Shown: positions 31,557 to 40,418, counted from the first letter of the stretch. The stretch is DNA of 64,000 bases from Bacteroidaceae bacterium (GCA_017469685.1 JAFUFW010000021.1:1-64000), one strand, 5' to 3'. Notes: generated by a model not told the origin, from the letters alone. Translations and numbers: made by a program.

Positions 31557-32996
31557 TTACTTCACGGCTTCGCCCTGTCCGTCCTCGGTGAGGTAGAAGA
31601 GGGGAGCGGGGTTTGTTTGTTCCTGCTCGTAGTAGTGCAGGCCGCTGTCGTTGGTGCGTGGGTGCCATTCGCCCAGGAGATTGATCATCTCGGCGGCAGC
31701 CCAGATGACGGGACCATAGCCGTGGGCTGCAGCAGCGCTGACGGGACGATAGTAGTAGAAAGCGGGGTCGAATGCCATGCCCGTGCCTACGCAGGTGCCG
31801 ACCACCTTGCCGTCCTCGGTAATCTTAGTGCTGATAGCGTGCCATGCCAGTTGGGCGACGCCGCCATAAGTGATGCCCTCGAGCCAGCCCTTGCGGATGG
31901 CATGGGCGATGGCGTAGCAGTAGATGGCGGTGGCAGAGGTTTCAAGGTAGCTGTCATTACGGTCGAGCAGCTGATGCCAGAAGCCTTCGCTCGACTGCAG
32001 GGCGCAGAGTCCTGCCACATGCTCACGCAGCTGATTGAGGATGAACTCGCGGTCGGGGTGGTTCTCTGGCAGCATATCAAGCAGCTCCACCGTAGTCAGC
32101 AGTGCCCAGCCGTTGGCACGTGCCCAGTGGTAGGTCGGCTGCTGTGCCAATCCTTCCACGTAGCCGTGGCGGTAAATCTTCTTCTCCGGCACCCACATAC
32201 GCTTCACAAAATTCTTGTACATTGTGGCTGCTTCGTCGAAGTACTTCGGGTCGTCAAAATAGATACCGGCATAGGCGATAGTGGGGATGCCCATGTACAT
32301 ATCGTCGAGCCACACGGTGTTGTGCTGCGGGCGGTGGCGTGCGAAGGTGCGGTCGGGCAGGCGGTACTGTCCGTTCTCCACGAAGTTGAAGTAATTGTCG
32401 ATGATGGGTGCAATGGCAAGCTCTTCACCTGCGCGCTTGGATGCCTTCATCATGGCCGTGCACATCGTGCCACAGTCGTCCAATGCGCGCGGGTGGATAA
32501 TCTGTTCCATCTGTGCGTCTTCAATGTCTTCCTTTTGTCCGTCGCGCTTTTGGAACGCAGGCACAGCCTGTGCCAGCAGACGGAACTGTTTCAGGACATA
32601 CTCCTTGTACTTCTGCTCGCCAGTGGCCTCGGCGGCATCCAGGAAAGCCTGGTAGGTGATGCCCCATTCGTAGCTGCCGATGCGGAAGGCGCCCTTTTCC
32701 ACCGTGGCTCCCTCGGGCAGGCTCTGCAGGTCGGTGACCTCGTTGCCATCCTTGTCGATGATGCGGTGCGGGGTGTTGGCATCGCAGTAGTTGAATACAC
32801 GTTCCAGGTCTGCCTTCACCTCGTCGGCCGTGAGTTCACCGTAGGGCACTTTGTAGTCGGGCTTGAGGAGGTGGAGCGGGGTAGTGGAGTCGTTGATCTC
32901 GTCGGCCTGTTGGTTGACGGGTGATGTGCAGGCAGCTATGCACACTGTAGCTGCGATGCCAAGCGATGCATGCAGGAATGATTTTAGACTTCTCAT
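31557..32996 (-). CDS. GH105 unsaturated rhamnogalacturonyl hydrolase, lipoprotein
   Basis: 479-aa (alpha/alpha)6-barrel enzyme that removes the 4,5-unsaturated uronic acid left by pectic lyases. Start at 32996 rather than 33053, because MRSLKSFLHASLGIAATVC followed by IAAC is a clear lipoprotein signal. Family motifs: VWLDDMYMGIPTIAYAG (catalytic Asp region), WARANGWALLTTVELLDMLP, SSEGFWHQLLDRNDSYLETS and YYYRPVSAAAAHGYGPVIWA. Lipidation predicts a surface or periplasmic anchor. It is divergent from the PL26-like gene; together they would cleave and then process rhamnogalacturonan ends. Confidence 0.9.
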   Translation of the reverse strand: MRSLKSFLHASLGIAATVCIAACTSPVNQQADEINDSTTPLHLLKPDYKVPYGELTADEVKADLERVFNYCDANTPHRIIDKDGNEVTDLQSLPEGATVEKGAFRIGSYEWGITYQAFLDAAEATGEQKYKEYVLKQFRLLAQAVPAFQKRDGQKEDIEDAQMEQIIHPRALDDCGTMCTAMMKASKRAGEELAIAPIIDNYFNFVENGQYRLPDRTFARHRPQHNTVWLDDMYMGIPTIAYAGIYFDDPKYFDEAATMYKNFVKRMWVPEKKIYRHGYVEGLAQQPTYHWARANGWALLTTVELLDMLPENHPDREFILNQLREHVAGLCALQSSEGFWHQLLDRNDSYLETSATAIYCYAIAHAIRKGWLEGITYGGVAQLAWHAISTKITEDGKVVGTCVGTGMAFDPAFYYYRPVSAAAAHGYGPVIWAAAEMINLLGEWHPRTNDSGLHYYEQEQTNPAPLFYLTEDGQGEAVK

Positions 32997-33031
32997 GTTG
33001 ATATTACTGTTGGTTTTAATGTTCGTGGCTG

Positions 33032-33090
33032 CAAATTTACAAAAAAAATGCATTCTCCATAGTTCTTTTGCAAAAAATATTTTACCTTTG
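33032..33090. promoter_or_regulatory. Divergent promoters of GH105 and PL26-like genes
   Basis: Minus-strand TAAATTTG (33032-33039) and plus-strand TACCTTTG (33083-33090). Both -7 boxes are followed almost at once by CCACG, so an inverted pair CGTGGC (33024-33029) / GCCACG (33090-33095) marks the two start sites. Confidence 0.6.
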
Positions 33091-33115
33091 CCACGTAAAT
33101 TATAATATGTTGCAT

Positions 33116-35758
33116 ATGAAAAAAATAGCTCTCCTTTTGTTTTTTATTCTTGGGGCTGCTGCGCAAGCTCAAGAGCCGGCCCGCCTGCACTGGATAGGCA
33201 GCGTGCCAGCTGCCGACAAGCCCGTCAGTTTCGGCATTCCCTTCAATAGAGGTGAGATGAAGGCCAAGGATTCCTTCTCTCTTACAACTGATAAAGGCAA
33301 GACCATCGCGGCCGATTTCTGGCCTACTGCCTACTGGCCCGACGGCTCGGTGAAATGGGGCGGTTTTGCCGCTGTAGTGCCGGGCGGCACAGAAAGCGTG
33401 ACGTTCAGATTAAAAGAGAAGGGGGGGAAGGGGAAAGATGAAGCAAAAGAGAATTATGAGGCTGGTCGCCTTCAGGTAGTGGAGACGGCATCGCAGATAC
33501 AGATCACATCAAATGACTTCTCTGCTTTCATCCCTAAGAGCGGCGATGCCATTCTGGACAGTCTGGTGCTCGGAGGCGTGCGTGTCTCGGGTCGTGGCCA
33601 GCTCGTTTGCACCATTCAGGATCAACCTTATGTCGGCGGTGTTACTGACATCCATTTCGCAGACCATGTCGGCCATATCGGCAAAGTGGAAGTGGAGCGC
33701 GCGGGCGATGTTCGTGCCGTGGTTAAGATTGAAGGGGCTTGCCAGGGGCTTGTGTCCTATGTGGTTCGTCTCTATTTCTACGCAGGTTCAGAGCAAGTGC
33801 GCCTTGTGCATACTTTTATATACGAAGGTGACCAGAATCGGGATTTCATTCGCTCGCTTGGCGTGCGCTTCGAAGTGCCTATGCGCGAGCAGGCCTACAA
33901 TCGGCATGTCGCCTTTGGCACACACAGCGGTGGCGTGTGGGCCGAGAGCGTGCAGCCGCTGAGCGGCCGCCGTGTCCTTGCCGACGGCAAAGCCGGAGGC
34001 AAACTGTTAGAAGGCGCCGTGAGCGCAGGCTTCCCTTCGCTCGAGCACGCCCAAGTGTCCGGGCAGCGCATTCCCGAGCCCGACGCCTTCGACGAGCGTG
34101 GGCAGGAGCTCCTCCGCCATTGGGCCAGCTGGAACACCTACCGTCTCTCACAAGTCAATGACCAGGGCTATGCCATTCAGAAGCGGGCCCACTTGAACAA
34201 CCAGTGGATAGGCACTCACACAGGCCAGCGCGCTGATGGCTATGCCTTCGCGGGCGACGTCAGCGGAGGTCTTGGCGTCTCTGTCAAGGACTTTTGGCAG
34301 AGTTACCCCGCCTCGCTGCAAGTAGACAGTGCCGCGCACGAGACGGCTTACCTTACGGCATATCTCTGGGCACCCGAGGGCGGTGCTATGGATCTGCGCC
34401 ACTACGACAACGTGGCCCACGACCTCAACGCCTCATACGAAGATGTGCAGGAGGGTATGTCCACGCCTGAGGGCATTGCACGCACTTCTGTCCTCACCCT
34501 CATACCCGAGCGCCGCTATCCCGGCAAAGCCGCCATTGCGCAGCGTGCCGTGCAGCAGGCCGAGGACGCGCCACTCGTCTGCACTCCTGAGTATCTGCAT
34601 TCGCGCCGTGCCTTCGGCATCTGGAGCCTGCCTGACTCGAGCAATGCCCGCCGCGCCCGAGTGGAAGAGCAGCTACGCGCTTACATTAATTTCTATACGC
34701 GCGCGATTGAGGACAACCATTGGTATGGTTTCTGGAACTATGGCGACGTCATGCACGCTTACGACCCCGCACGCCACGAATGGAAATACGACGTGGGTGG
34801 CTTTGCGTGGGACAACACCGAGCTGGGCTCCATCTCGTGGCTGTGGTATTCGTTCTTGCGCACGGGCGACCCCTTAGTCTGGCGCATGGCAGAGGCTATG
34901 ACGCGCCACACTTCGGAGGTCGATGTCTACCACCTCGGGCCCTTTGCAGGCCTGGGTAGCCGGCATAACGTCTCGCACTGGGGCTGCGGCGCCAAGGAGG
35001 CTCGCATCTCGCAGGCCGCGTGGAACCGTTTCTACTACTACCTGACCACCGACGAGCGCACGGGCGACCTGATGACAGCCGTCCGCGACGCTGACCAGAT
35101 GCTCTATACCATCGACCCGATGCGCCTGGCACTGCCGCGCGAGAAGTACCCCTGCACAGCTCCTGCCCGTCTGCGTATAGGCCCCGACTGGGTGGCTTAC
35201 GCCGGCAACTGGATGACCGAGTACGAGCGCACGCTCAACCCTCTCTACCGCAAGAAGATAGAAGCGGGCATGAAGAGCATAGCCGCCCTGCCTAACGGAA
35301 TGTTCACGGGGCCAGGTGTGCTCGGCTACGACCCCGCCACGGGCATACTCTCCTACGAGGGCGACCCGGCAATTACCTCTACCAACCACCTGAAACTCAT
35401 CATGGGCGGCTTTGAATTGCTGCACGAGATGATGGAGATGGTGCCCAATAAGAAGTTCGAGGCCTGCTACCTCGACCATAATGCCCGCTACTACAGCATG
35501 ACCAAAAACCGCTTCCGCATCAGCCGCATCAAGGGCTACGCTGCCTATCACCTCCACGATCGTAAGCTGGCTGACGAGACATGGGCTGGCATGTGGAACT
35601 ACGACCCGGCCGAACAGCACTACCTCTTCGATGCTCACGAGGTGCTGCCGCCCGAGGTGCCGCAGAAGAAACTTGAGAGTGTGCAGATCTCCACCAACGA
35701 TGCAGCTCTCTGGAGCCTCGATGCAATATATCTACAAGAAGTAATACCACAAGAATGA
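33116..35758 (+). CDS. PL26-like exo-rhamnogalacturonan lyase (PcRGLX/YetA family)
   Basis: 880-aa secreted protein (signal peptide MKKIALLLFFILGAAAQAQ; start 33116, downstream of the promoter). N-terminal RIFT-barrel-like region FGIPFNRGEMKAKDSF, FWPTAYWPDGSVKWGGFAAV; central beta region; C-terminal helical barrel with WYGFWNYGDVMHAYDPARHE and LGPFAGLGSRHNVSHWGCG. This layout matches the exo-rhamnogalacturonan lyase/YetA family. It would release unsaturated galacturonosyl-rhamnose from chain ends, the substrate of the GH105 next door. A Gly/Lys/Glu-rich purine insert sits at about residues 101-114. Its last four bases overlap the next gene (ATGA). Confidence 0.78.
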   Translation: MKKIALLLFFILGAAAQAQEPARLHWIGSVPAADKPVSFGIPFNRGEMKAKDSFSLTTDKGKTIAADFWPTAYWPDGSVKWGGFAAVVPGGTESVTFRLKEKGGKGKDEAKENYEAGRLQVVETASQIQITSNDFSAFIPKSGDAILDSLVLGGVRVSGRGQLVCTIQDQPYVGGVTDIHFADHVGHIGKVEVERAGDVRAVVKIEGACQGLVSYVVRLYFYAGSEQVRLVHTFIYEGDQNRDFIRSLGVRFEVPMREQAYNRHVAFGTHSGGVWAESVQPLSGRRVLADGKAGGKLLEGAVSAGFPSLEHAQVSGQRIPEPDAFDERGQELLRHWASWNTYRLSQVNDQGYAIQKRAHLNNQWIGTHTGQRADGYAFAGDVSGGLGVSVKDFWQSYPASLQVDSAAHETAYLTAYLWAPEGGAMDLRHYDNVAHDLNASYEDVQEGMSTPEGIARTSVLTLIPERRYPGKAAIAQRAVQQAEDAPLVCTPEYLHSRRAFGIWSLPDSSNARRARVEEQLRAYINFYTRAIEDNHWYGFWNYGDVMHAYDPARHEWKYDVGGFAWDNTELGSISWLWYSFLRTGDPLVWRMAEAMTRHTSEVDVYHLGPFAGLGSRHNVSHWGCGAKEARISQAAWNRFYYYLTTDERTGDLMTAVRDADQMLYTIDPMRLALPREKYPCTAPARLRIGPDWVAYAGNWMTEYERTLNPLYRKKIEAGMKSIAALPNGMFTGPGVLGYDPATGILSYEGDPAITSTNHLKLIMGGFELLHEMMEMVPNKKFEACYLDHNARYYSMTKNRFRISRIKGYAAYHLHDRKLADETWAGMWNYDPAEQHYLFDAHEVLPPEVPQKKLESVQISTNDAALWSLDAIYLQEVIPQE

Positions 35759-36996
35759 AAACCATAGCTTCCCTCCTTGCGGCGCTGCCATTAGCTGCTG
35801 CCGCCCAGACGCTTACCGTCTCTGTTACCAATCCTTCGTCTGCCGCCCGTCGCGATGTGCCTGTTGTGGTTGACCTCCACAAGGCTCTCGGCAAGAAAGT
35901 AGCTGCGGTACTTTCCGCCAATGTCTATGCCACGCATACGGCAGAGAAGCAGAGAGGCAACGGACCGCTGCTACCTTCTCAGCTCGACGACCTCGACGGT
36001 GACCTTGTCCCCGACGAGCTTGCCTTCGTGTGCGACCTCCCCGCCAAGGCCACAATAACGTTTAAGGTCGTGTGCTCGGCGAGTTCGTCGGCGAGTTCCT
36101 TCGCCCCACGCACGGCAGCCTTTATGAAGGTCTGGGACCGCAAGTACCGCTATCCTTACATTAATAGTATAGAGTACCAGGGCCGCAACGAACCTCTGGC
36201 CACCTACGATGCTATCTACGGACACGGCGCACAGTGGGAGAGCGAGCTCGTAGGCTTCCGCGTGTACATGGACCACCGCCAGAGCATCGATATCTATGGC
36301 AAGCCCACGCCGCAGCTGGTCCTGGACAAGACCAACTTCTACAGCACACGCGAGGATATGGCTGCAGGCCTCGGCTGTGACATTCTTTTCGCAGGCCCAA
36401 GCGTGGGCGCAGGCTCTTTTCGCGGCTACGTCAATGGCGAACCTACCTATGTGGATAGCGTCGAGGCCCGTGGCCAGCGCGTGGTTGCCAGCGGGCCCGT
36501 GCGCGCCATAGTAGAAGTGTGGGACAAGAATTGGTTCTACAACGGCAAGACCCTTCAGATGCACCAGCGCTATACAATCTACGCCGGCCATCGCGATGTC
36601 GAGGTCGACGTAAAGCTTGCAGGTGAGGGCTCGGCTGACGAGCTCTTCTGCACAGGCGTTCAGAAACTTGAGATTGACAACGAGGGCTACATGACCTCAG
36701 ACGACGGCCTTGTAGGCTCCTGGGGCAAGAATGTACCTGACAAGGCTGCCGAGGATCTCATAGAAGGTGTAGGGCTCGGCGTATTCGTCGGGCCAGACTA
36801 CCTCGTGCAGACACGCGAGGATGCTTACAACTACCTCACCATCCTACGCCCTCGCGACGGGCATATCCGCTACCGCCTTGCCATCTGTGCGCTCATGGAG
36901 CGCGACGGCTTCAGGGATTCCGAAAGCTGGTTCGCCTGGCTCAGGCAATGGCAGCGGCAGATTGTAGAGCCATGTAAGGTAAAGGTCGGCAAGTGA
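35755..36996 (+). CDS. DUF4861 family secreted protein
   Basis: 413-aa protein with signal peptide (MKTIASLLAALPLAAAAQT). N-terminal beta domain (LTVSVTNPSSAARRDVPVVV, DDLDGDLVPDELAFVCDLP), then the DUF4861 body (MKVWDRKYRYPYINSIEYQG, GHGAQWESELVGFRVYMDHR, SVGAGSFRGYVNGEP). This family regularly sits beside GH88/GH105 and pectic lyases, so action on uronic-acid-containing glycan is likely; the reaction is not established. A 4-bp overlap with the lyase gene shows translational coupling. A run of serine codons (SASSSASS) near residue 105 is a small tandem expansion. Confidence 0.78.
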   Translation: MKTIASLLAALPLAAAAQTLTVSVTNPSSAARRDVPVVVDLHKALGKKVAAVLSANVYATHTAEKQRGNGPLLPSQLDDLDGDLVPDELAFVCDLPAKATITFKVVCSASSSASSFAPRTAAFMKVWDRKYRYPYINSIEYQGRNEPLATYDAIYGHGAQWESELVGFRVYMDHRQSIDIYGKPTPQLVLDKTNFYSTREDMAAGLGCDILFAGPSVGAGSFRGYVNGEPTYVDSVEARGQRVVASGPVRAIVEVWDKNWFYNGKTLQMHQRYTIYAGHRDVEVDVKLAGEGSADELFCTGVQKLEIDNEGYMTSDDGLVGSWGKNVPDKAAEDLIEGVGLGVFVGPDYLVQTREDAYNYLTILRPRDGHIRYRLAICALMERDGFRDSESWFAWLRQWQRQIVEPCKVKVGK

Positions 36997-37028
36997 TGTG
37001 CAGACCCGGGCTTTAGCTCGTCCGGCAA

Positions 37029-37086
37029 AACCCTTAAGCCTTTCGCCCAAAACCCTTAAGGGTTATGGCCAGAACCCTTAAGGGTT
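37029..37086. repeat. 22-bp-period palindrome array, copy A
   Basis: AACCCTTAAG at 37029, AACCCTTAAGGGTT at 37051-37064 and again at 37073-37086: exact 22-bp steps. A fourth, degenerate unit may precede at 37007. The last unit runs into TTTTTT, so it can double as a terminator for the DUF4861 transcript. The same family recurs at 63679. Confidence 0.85.
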
Positions 37087-37120
37087 TTTTCAATAAGCCT
37101 TGGGCTGTCTCCGGAAACAG

Positions 37121-37167
37121 AAACGCCGAAGGGGCTGCAACGTGCTGTCGCAGCCCCTTCGGCGTTT
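37121..37167. terminator. Bidirectional terminator
   Basis: Perfect 18-bp stem AAACGCCGAAGGGGCTGC (37121-37138) with its complement at 37150-37167; 11-nt loop. It lies between the DUF4861 gene and the minus-strand barrel gene. Confidence 0.85.
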
Positions 37168-37179
37168 AGTGTTTAGCTA

Positions 37180-37698
37180 TCAGAAACGATAGGCGATGCC
37201 CACGCAAAGGTTGCCGCGGTCGAAGTCGTTGAGATAGGTGTACTTCATCTCGGCATTGACGTAGAGGCGCTCGTCGATGTCGTATTGCACGCCGGCGCCG
37301 ACGTTCAGGCCTACGCGCATCTTGTCGTCATAGCCTTTGTTTGCTTTTTTGTATGTCTTGTCATAGGTGTAGTGGCGGTGCAGAGCCTGTACGCCTATGA
37401 GAGGATAAATCCACAGCCCCGTGTCCTTGATGGGGAAAGTGTAGTGGAAGTTGAAGTTCACGTCCCAGTCGATGCGCTCCTTCTGCTTGAAATAGTAGCC
37501 GAAAGAGGCTTCCATGCGGAAGCGTGAGGTGGCATAGAACTGCACCTTGGGCTGGATGCCGAGGTGGTAGTCGTCGCCCCAGGTCTGCGGCAGGTTAAGG
37601 CCGAACGCCCAGTCGCCGCTCTCGGGCTCGTCAAATTTCTGTGCAAAAGCGCCTGTGCCCACCAGGACAAGGCAGAAAGTAAGCATGAGTTTCTTCAT
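37180..37698 (-). CDS. Outer-membrane beta-barrel protein
   Basis: 172-aa protein with signal peptide (MKKLMLTFCLVLVGTGAFA) and alternating amphipathic strands such as GIQPKVQFYATSRFRMEASF, VGLNVGAGVQYDIDERLYV and the terminal LCVGIAYRF, which ends in Phe as barrel proteins do. This is the OmpX/OmpA-type eight-strand size class. Single gene with its own -7 box (minus strand 37742-37749). Function not readable. Confidence 0.85.
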   Translation of the reverse strand: MKKLMLTFCLVLVGTGAFAQKFDEPESGDWAFGLNLPQTWGDDYHLGIQPKVQFYATSRFRMEASFGYYFKQKERIDWDVNFNFHYTFPIKDTGLWIYPLIGVQALHRHYTYDKTYKKANKGYDDKMRVGLNVGAGVQYDIDERLYVNAEMKYTYLNDFDRGNLCVGIAYRF

Positions 37699-37741
37699 CG
37701 TTGAGTTGAATTAAGTTGAGATAATGTTAGCATTACGAGCA

Positions 37742-37749
37742 CAAAAGTA
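37742..37749 (-). promoter_or_regulatory. Promoter -7 box of barrel gene
   Basis: TACTTTTG on the minus strand, 43 bp before the start codon at 37698. No clear -33 element. Confidence 0.5.
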
Positions 37750-37812
37750 TAAAATAATTCGCTCTGATTGATTTTTTTGGCGAAAAAAGATAGTTTTGCC
37801 GACTTTTCTTTA

Positions 37813-37820
37813 TATTTTTG
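37813..37820 (+). promoter_or_regulatory. Promoter -7 box of the tat operon
   Basis: TATTTTTG at 37813-37820, leaving about 35 nt of leader before the tatA start at 37860. Confidence 0.5.
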
Positions 37821-37859
37821 CAGCAAAGTTGTGTCTAACCATACTAAAGTAAGGATCGT

Positions 37860-38042
37860 ATGAACTTAGGAACACCCGAAATCCTCCTTATCGCCCTTGT
37901 TGTGCTGCTGCTCTTCGGAGGCAAGAAGATACCCGAACTCATGAAGGGCCTCGGCAAAGGCGTCAAAAGCTTTAAGGATGGCGTGAAAGGCCTCGATGAC
38001 GAGATCAAGGAAGCCACTTCCATCGACGACGTGAAGAAGTGA
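37860..38042 (+). CDS. tatA: Twin-arginine translocase subunit TatA
   Basis: 60-aa TatA/E: short N-terminus MNLGTPEI, a single helix [19 protein letters not shown] with the hallmark FGG hinge, then an amphipathic helix [20 protein letters not shown] and an acidic end. It polymerises into the pore that exports folded proteins. No separate TatB, as in minimal TatAC systems. One-base overlap with tatC. Confidence 0.95.
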   Translation: MNLGTPEILLIALVVLLLFGGKKIPELMKGLGKGVKSFKDGVKGLDDEIKEATSIDDVKK

Positions 38043-38929
38043 TGGAAGAGCAGATGACCTTTTGGGATCATCTGGACGTACTGCGCGGCAGCATCATCAG
38101 GGTGCTCGTGGCGGGCGTCGTCATGGGCATAGGAGTTTTCTTCCTGAAGGACTGGCTCTTCGACGTGGTGCTGTGGCCCCGCCAGAGTGATTTCCCCACC
38201 TATCGTCTGCTCGGCGCCGAGCCGTTCGAACTGAACCTCATCAACACCGAGCTGACCGAGCAGTTCATGATTCACATGAAGGTGGCGCTCATCGTTGGCT
38301 TGCTCGTGGCGTCGCCATATATCATCTATGTCCTCTTTCGCTTCATCTCCCCTGCGCTCTACGAGAGCGAACGGCGCGCCAGCTACAGGCTCGTAGGCGC
38401 AGCCTATGGGATGTTCATCGTCGGCATTGTTGTCAACTACTTCCTAATCTTCCCGCTTACAGTGCGCTTCCTGGGCACTTATAGCGTGAGCGAGGATGTC
38501 GTGACGATGCTCACCCTGTCAAGCTATGTCGACACGCTCCTGCTGATGAGCCTCGTGTTCGGCATCGTCTTCGAGATTCCTGTCATAGCATGGCTGCTGG
38601 CACGTTTCGGGATGCTCAAGCACACGTGGATGGCCGAGTACCGCCGCCACGCCATAGTAGCCATTCTCATCGTGGCTGCTGTCATCACGCCTACTGCCGA
38701 CATCATGACGCTCATCGTAGTATCGCTGCCTATCTGGCTGCTCTACGAGGTTAGCATCTGGATAGTGAAATTCACAAACACACCTGTCCCCGAGGATGGG
38801 GCTGCCTCCGAAGGCACTACCGCTTCGTCCGCCATTCCCGAGGGCTCTCCCGAGGACTCTAATTCCCAAACAACCCAATGCTCAGAAGAATCAGAACCAT
38901 CCTCGCCGTCGTCGCCTTTGCAGGAATAA
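38042..38929 (+). CDS. tatC: Twin-arginine translocase subunit TatC
   Basis: 295-aa six-helix receptor for RR signal peptides. I take the ATG at 38042 ([20 protein letters not shown]), overlapping the tatA stop by one base; a GTG three bases earlier is in frame. Core motifs FWDHLDVLR, VASPYIIYVLFRFISPALYESER and VIAWLLARFG are present. The last 50 residues are an unusual acidic Ser/Glu/Pro-rich extension (SEGTTASSAIPEGSPED, then PSSPSSPLQE), and the next gene begins inside its coding sequence, overlapping 52 bp. Confidence 0.95.
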   Translation: MEEQMTFWDHLDVLRGSIIRVLVAGVVMGIGVFFLKDWLFDVVLWPRQSDFPTYRLLGAEPFELNLINTELTEQFMIHMKVALIVGLLVASPYIIYVLFRFISPALYESERRASYRLVGAAYGMFIVGIVVNYFLIFPLTVRFLGTYSVSEDVVTMLTLSSYVDTLLLMSLVFGIVFEIPVIAWLLARFGMLKHTWMAEYRRHAIVAILIVAAVITPTADIMTLIVVSLPIWLLYEVSIWIVKFTNTPVPEDGAASEGTTASSAIPEGSPEDSNSQTTQCSEESEPSSPSSPLQE

Positions 38930-40347
38930 CCCTTCTATTCCTCGACGTCAGCGGCATCCTCCACACCTATCTCGGCTGGCTGGCCAAGGTGCAGTTCCTG
39001 CCCGCCGTGCTGGCAATGAACGTCGGCGTCGTCGTGGCGTTGCTCGTGCTCACCCTCATCTGCGGTCGCATCTATTGCTCCGTCGTCTGCCCCTTGGGCA
39101 TACTGCAGGACGGCCTCGCACGCCTGCGCCCGCGCAAGAATAAAAAGGTAGGGCGCTACACGTTTTCGCCAGAGGTAAAGTGGCTACGCTATCCCGTCTT
39201 CGTCATCTTTGTCATCGCTTTGCTCGCTGGCGTAGGCTCACTAATTGCTTTGTTGGCGCCCTACAGCAGCTTCGGCCGTATCGTCACCAACCTCCTGCGC
39301 CCGCTCTACGAACTGACCAATAACGGCCTTGCAGCCATTGCCGAGCACTATGGGAGCTACGCCTTCTATGCCACCGACGTTTGGATACGCAGTCTGCCGA
39401 CCTTCATTATCGCTGCCGCTACGCTCATAGTGCTGGCCGTTCTGGCCTGGATTGGCGGCCGGACATATTGCAACACCATCTGCCCCGTAGGCACAGCGCT
39501 TAGCTTCTTCTCGCGCTTCTCGCTGCTGAAGGTCAACTTCGACGAGGACAAATGCCGCAAGTGCAGTAAGTGCACCAAGGCCTGCAAGGCATCGTGCATT
39601 GATTTCAAGACGCATACCGTCGACTATTCACGCTGTGTAGTCTGCGGCAACTGCATCGACAGCTGTGAGTTTGGAGCGCTGAAGTATGACGCTCCCAACA
39701 TTCATCGCCCGGCGATGGATGGGGGGAGACGCTCTTTCCTCATGGGCTCTGCACTTGTCACCACTGCCGCCCTCGCACAGGAAACCAAGATAAAAATGGA
39801 TGGGGGCCTTGCCGAGATTGAGGATAAGGTGGCGCCCGAGCGTAAGACGCCACTGACACCTCCGGGATCGCTCTCCGCCAAGAACCTTGCTCAGCACTGC
39901 ACTGGCTGCCAGCTTTGCGTAGCTCAATGCCCCAACAGCGTCCTGCGTCCGTCTGCTGGCCTTAAGACGCTCATGCAACCCACTATGTCATACGAGCGAG
40001 GATACTGCCGCCCCGAATGCAACCGCTGCTCAGAGGTATGCCCCGCAGGTGCAATCCGTCCCATCGCTCTTGAAGAGAAGACAAGCACGCAGATTGGACA
40101 TGCCGTGTGGATAAAGAAGAACTGCGTCACCGTGACCGACGGCGTGGATTGCGGCAACTGCGAACGCCATTGCCCGACGGGGGCTATACAGATGGTGCCG
40201 CTAAACCCCGACGATGAGCTCGGAGCATACGTCCCAGCCATCAACGAAGCTCTGTGCATAGGCTGCGGAGCCTGCGAGAACCTTTGCCCTGCACGGCCTT
40301 TCTCTGCCATTTACGTTGAGGGGCACGAAGTGCACAAGATGGTATAA
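38878..40347 (+). CDS. NapH/NapG-like fused membrane polyferredoxin with internal twin-arginine motif
   Basis: 489-aa protein. N-terminal half resembles NapH: four membrane helices (near 7-27, 42-62, 102-127, 175-195) and two cytoplasm-facing CxxxCP motifs (CGRIYCSVVCPLG, GGRTYCNTICPVG), then ferredoxin motifs CRKCSKCTKACKASC and CVVCGNCIDSCEFGAL. At residues 284-289 comes RRSFLM followed by a hydrophobic stretch, exactly where a NapG Tat signal would start, then four more Cys motifs (CTGCQLCVAQCP, CNRCSEVCP, CGNCERHCP, CIGCGACENLCP). This looks like a gene fusion of NapH and NapG moving quinol electrons outward. It starts inside tatC. Confidence 0.85.
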   Translation: MLRRIRTILAVVAFAGITLLFLDVSGILHTYLGWLAKVQFLPAVLAMNVGVVVALLVLTLICGRIYCSVVCPLGILQDGLARLRPRKNKKVGRYTFSPEVKWLRYPVFVIFVIALLAGVGSLIALLAPYSSFGRIVTNLLRPLYELTNNGLAAIAEHYGSYAFYATDVWIRSLPTFIIAAATLIVLAVLAWIGGRTYCNTICPVGTALSFFSRFSLLKVNFDEDKCRKCSKCTKACKASCIDFKTHTVDYSRCVVCGNCIDSCEFGALKYDAPNIHRPAMDGGRRSFLMGSALVTTAALAQETKIKMDGGLAEIEDKVAPERKTPLTPPGSLSAKNLAQHCTGCQLCVAQCPNSVLRPSAGLKTLMQPTMSYERGYCRPECNRCSEVCPAGAIRPIALEEKTSTQIGHAVWIKKNCVTVTDGVDCGNCERHCPTGAIQMVPLNPDDELGAYVPAINEALCIGCGACENLCPARPFSAIYVEGHEVHKMV

Positions 40348-40418
40348 TGGCCTGCTGACGGCCTCTATACATTGTGTAAACATTCCTACAGCCCGAATCA
40401 TATAAGCTCCAGAAACCT

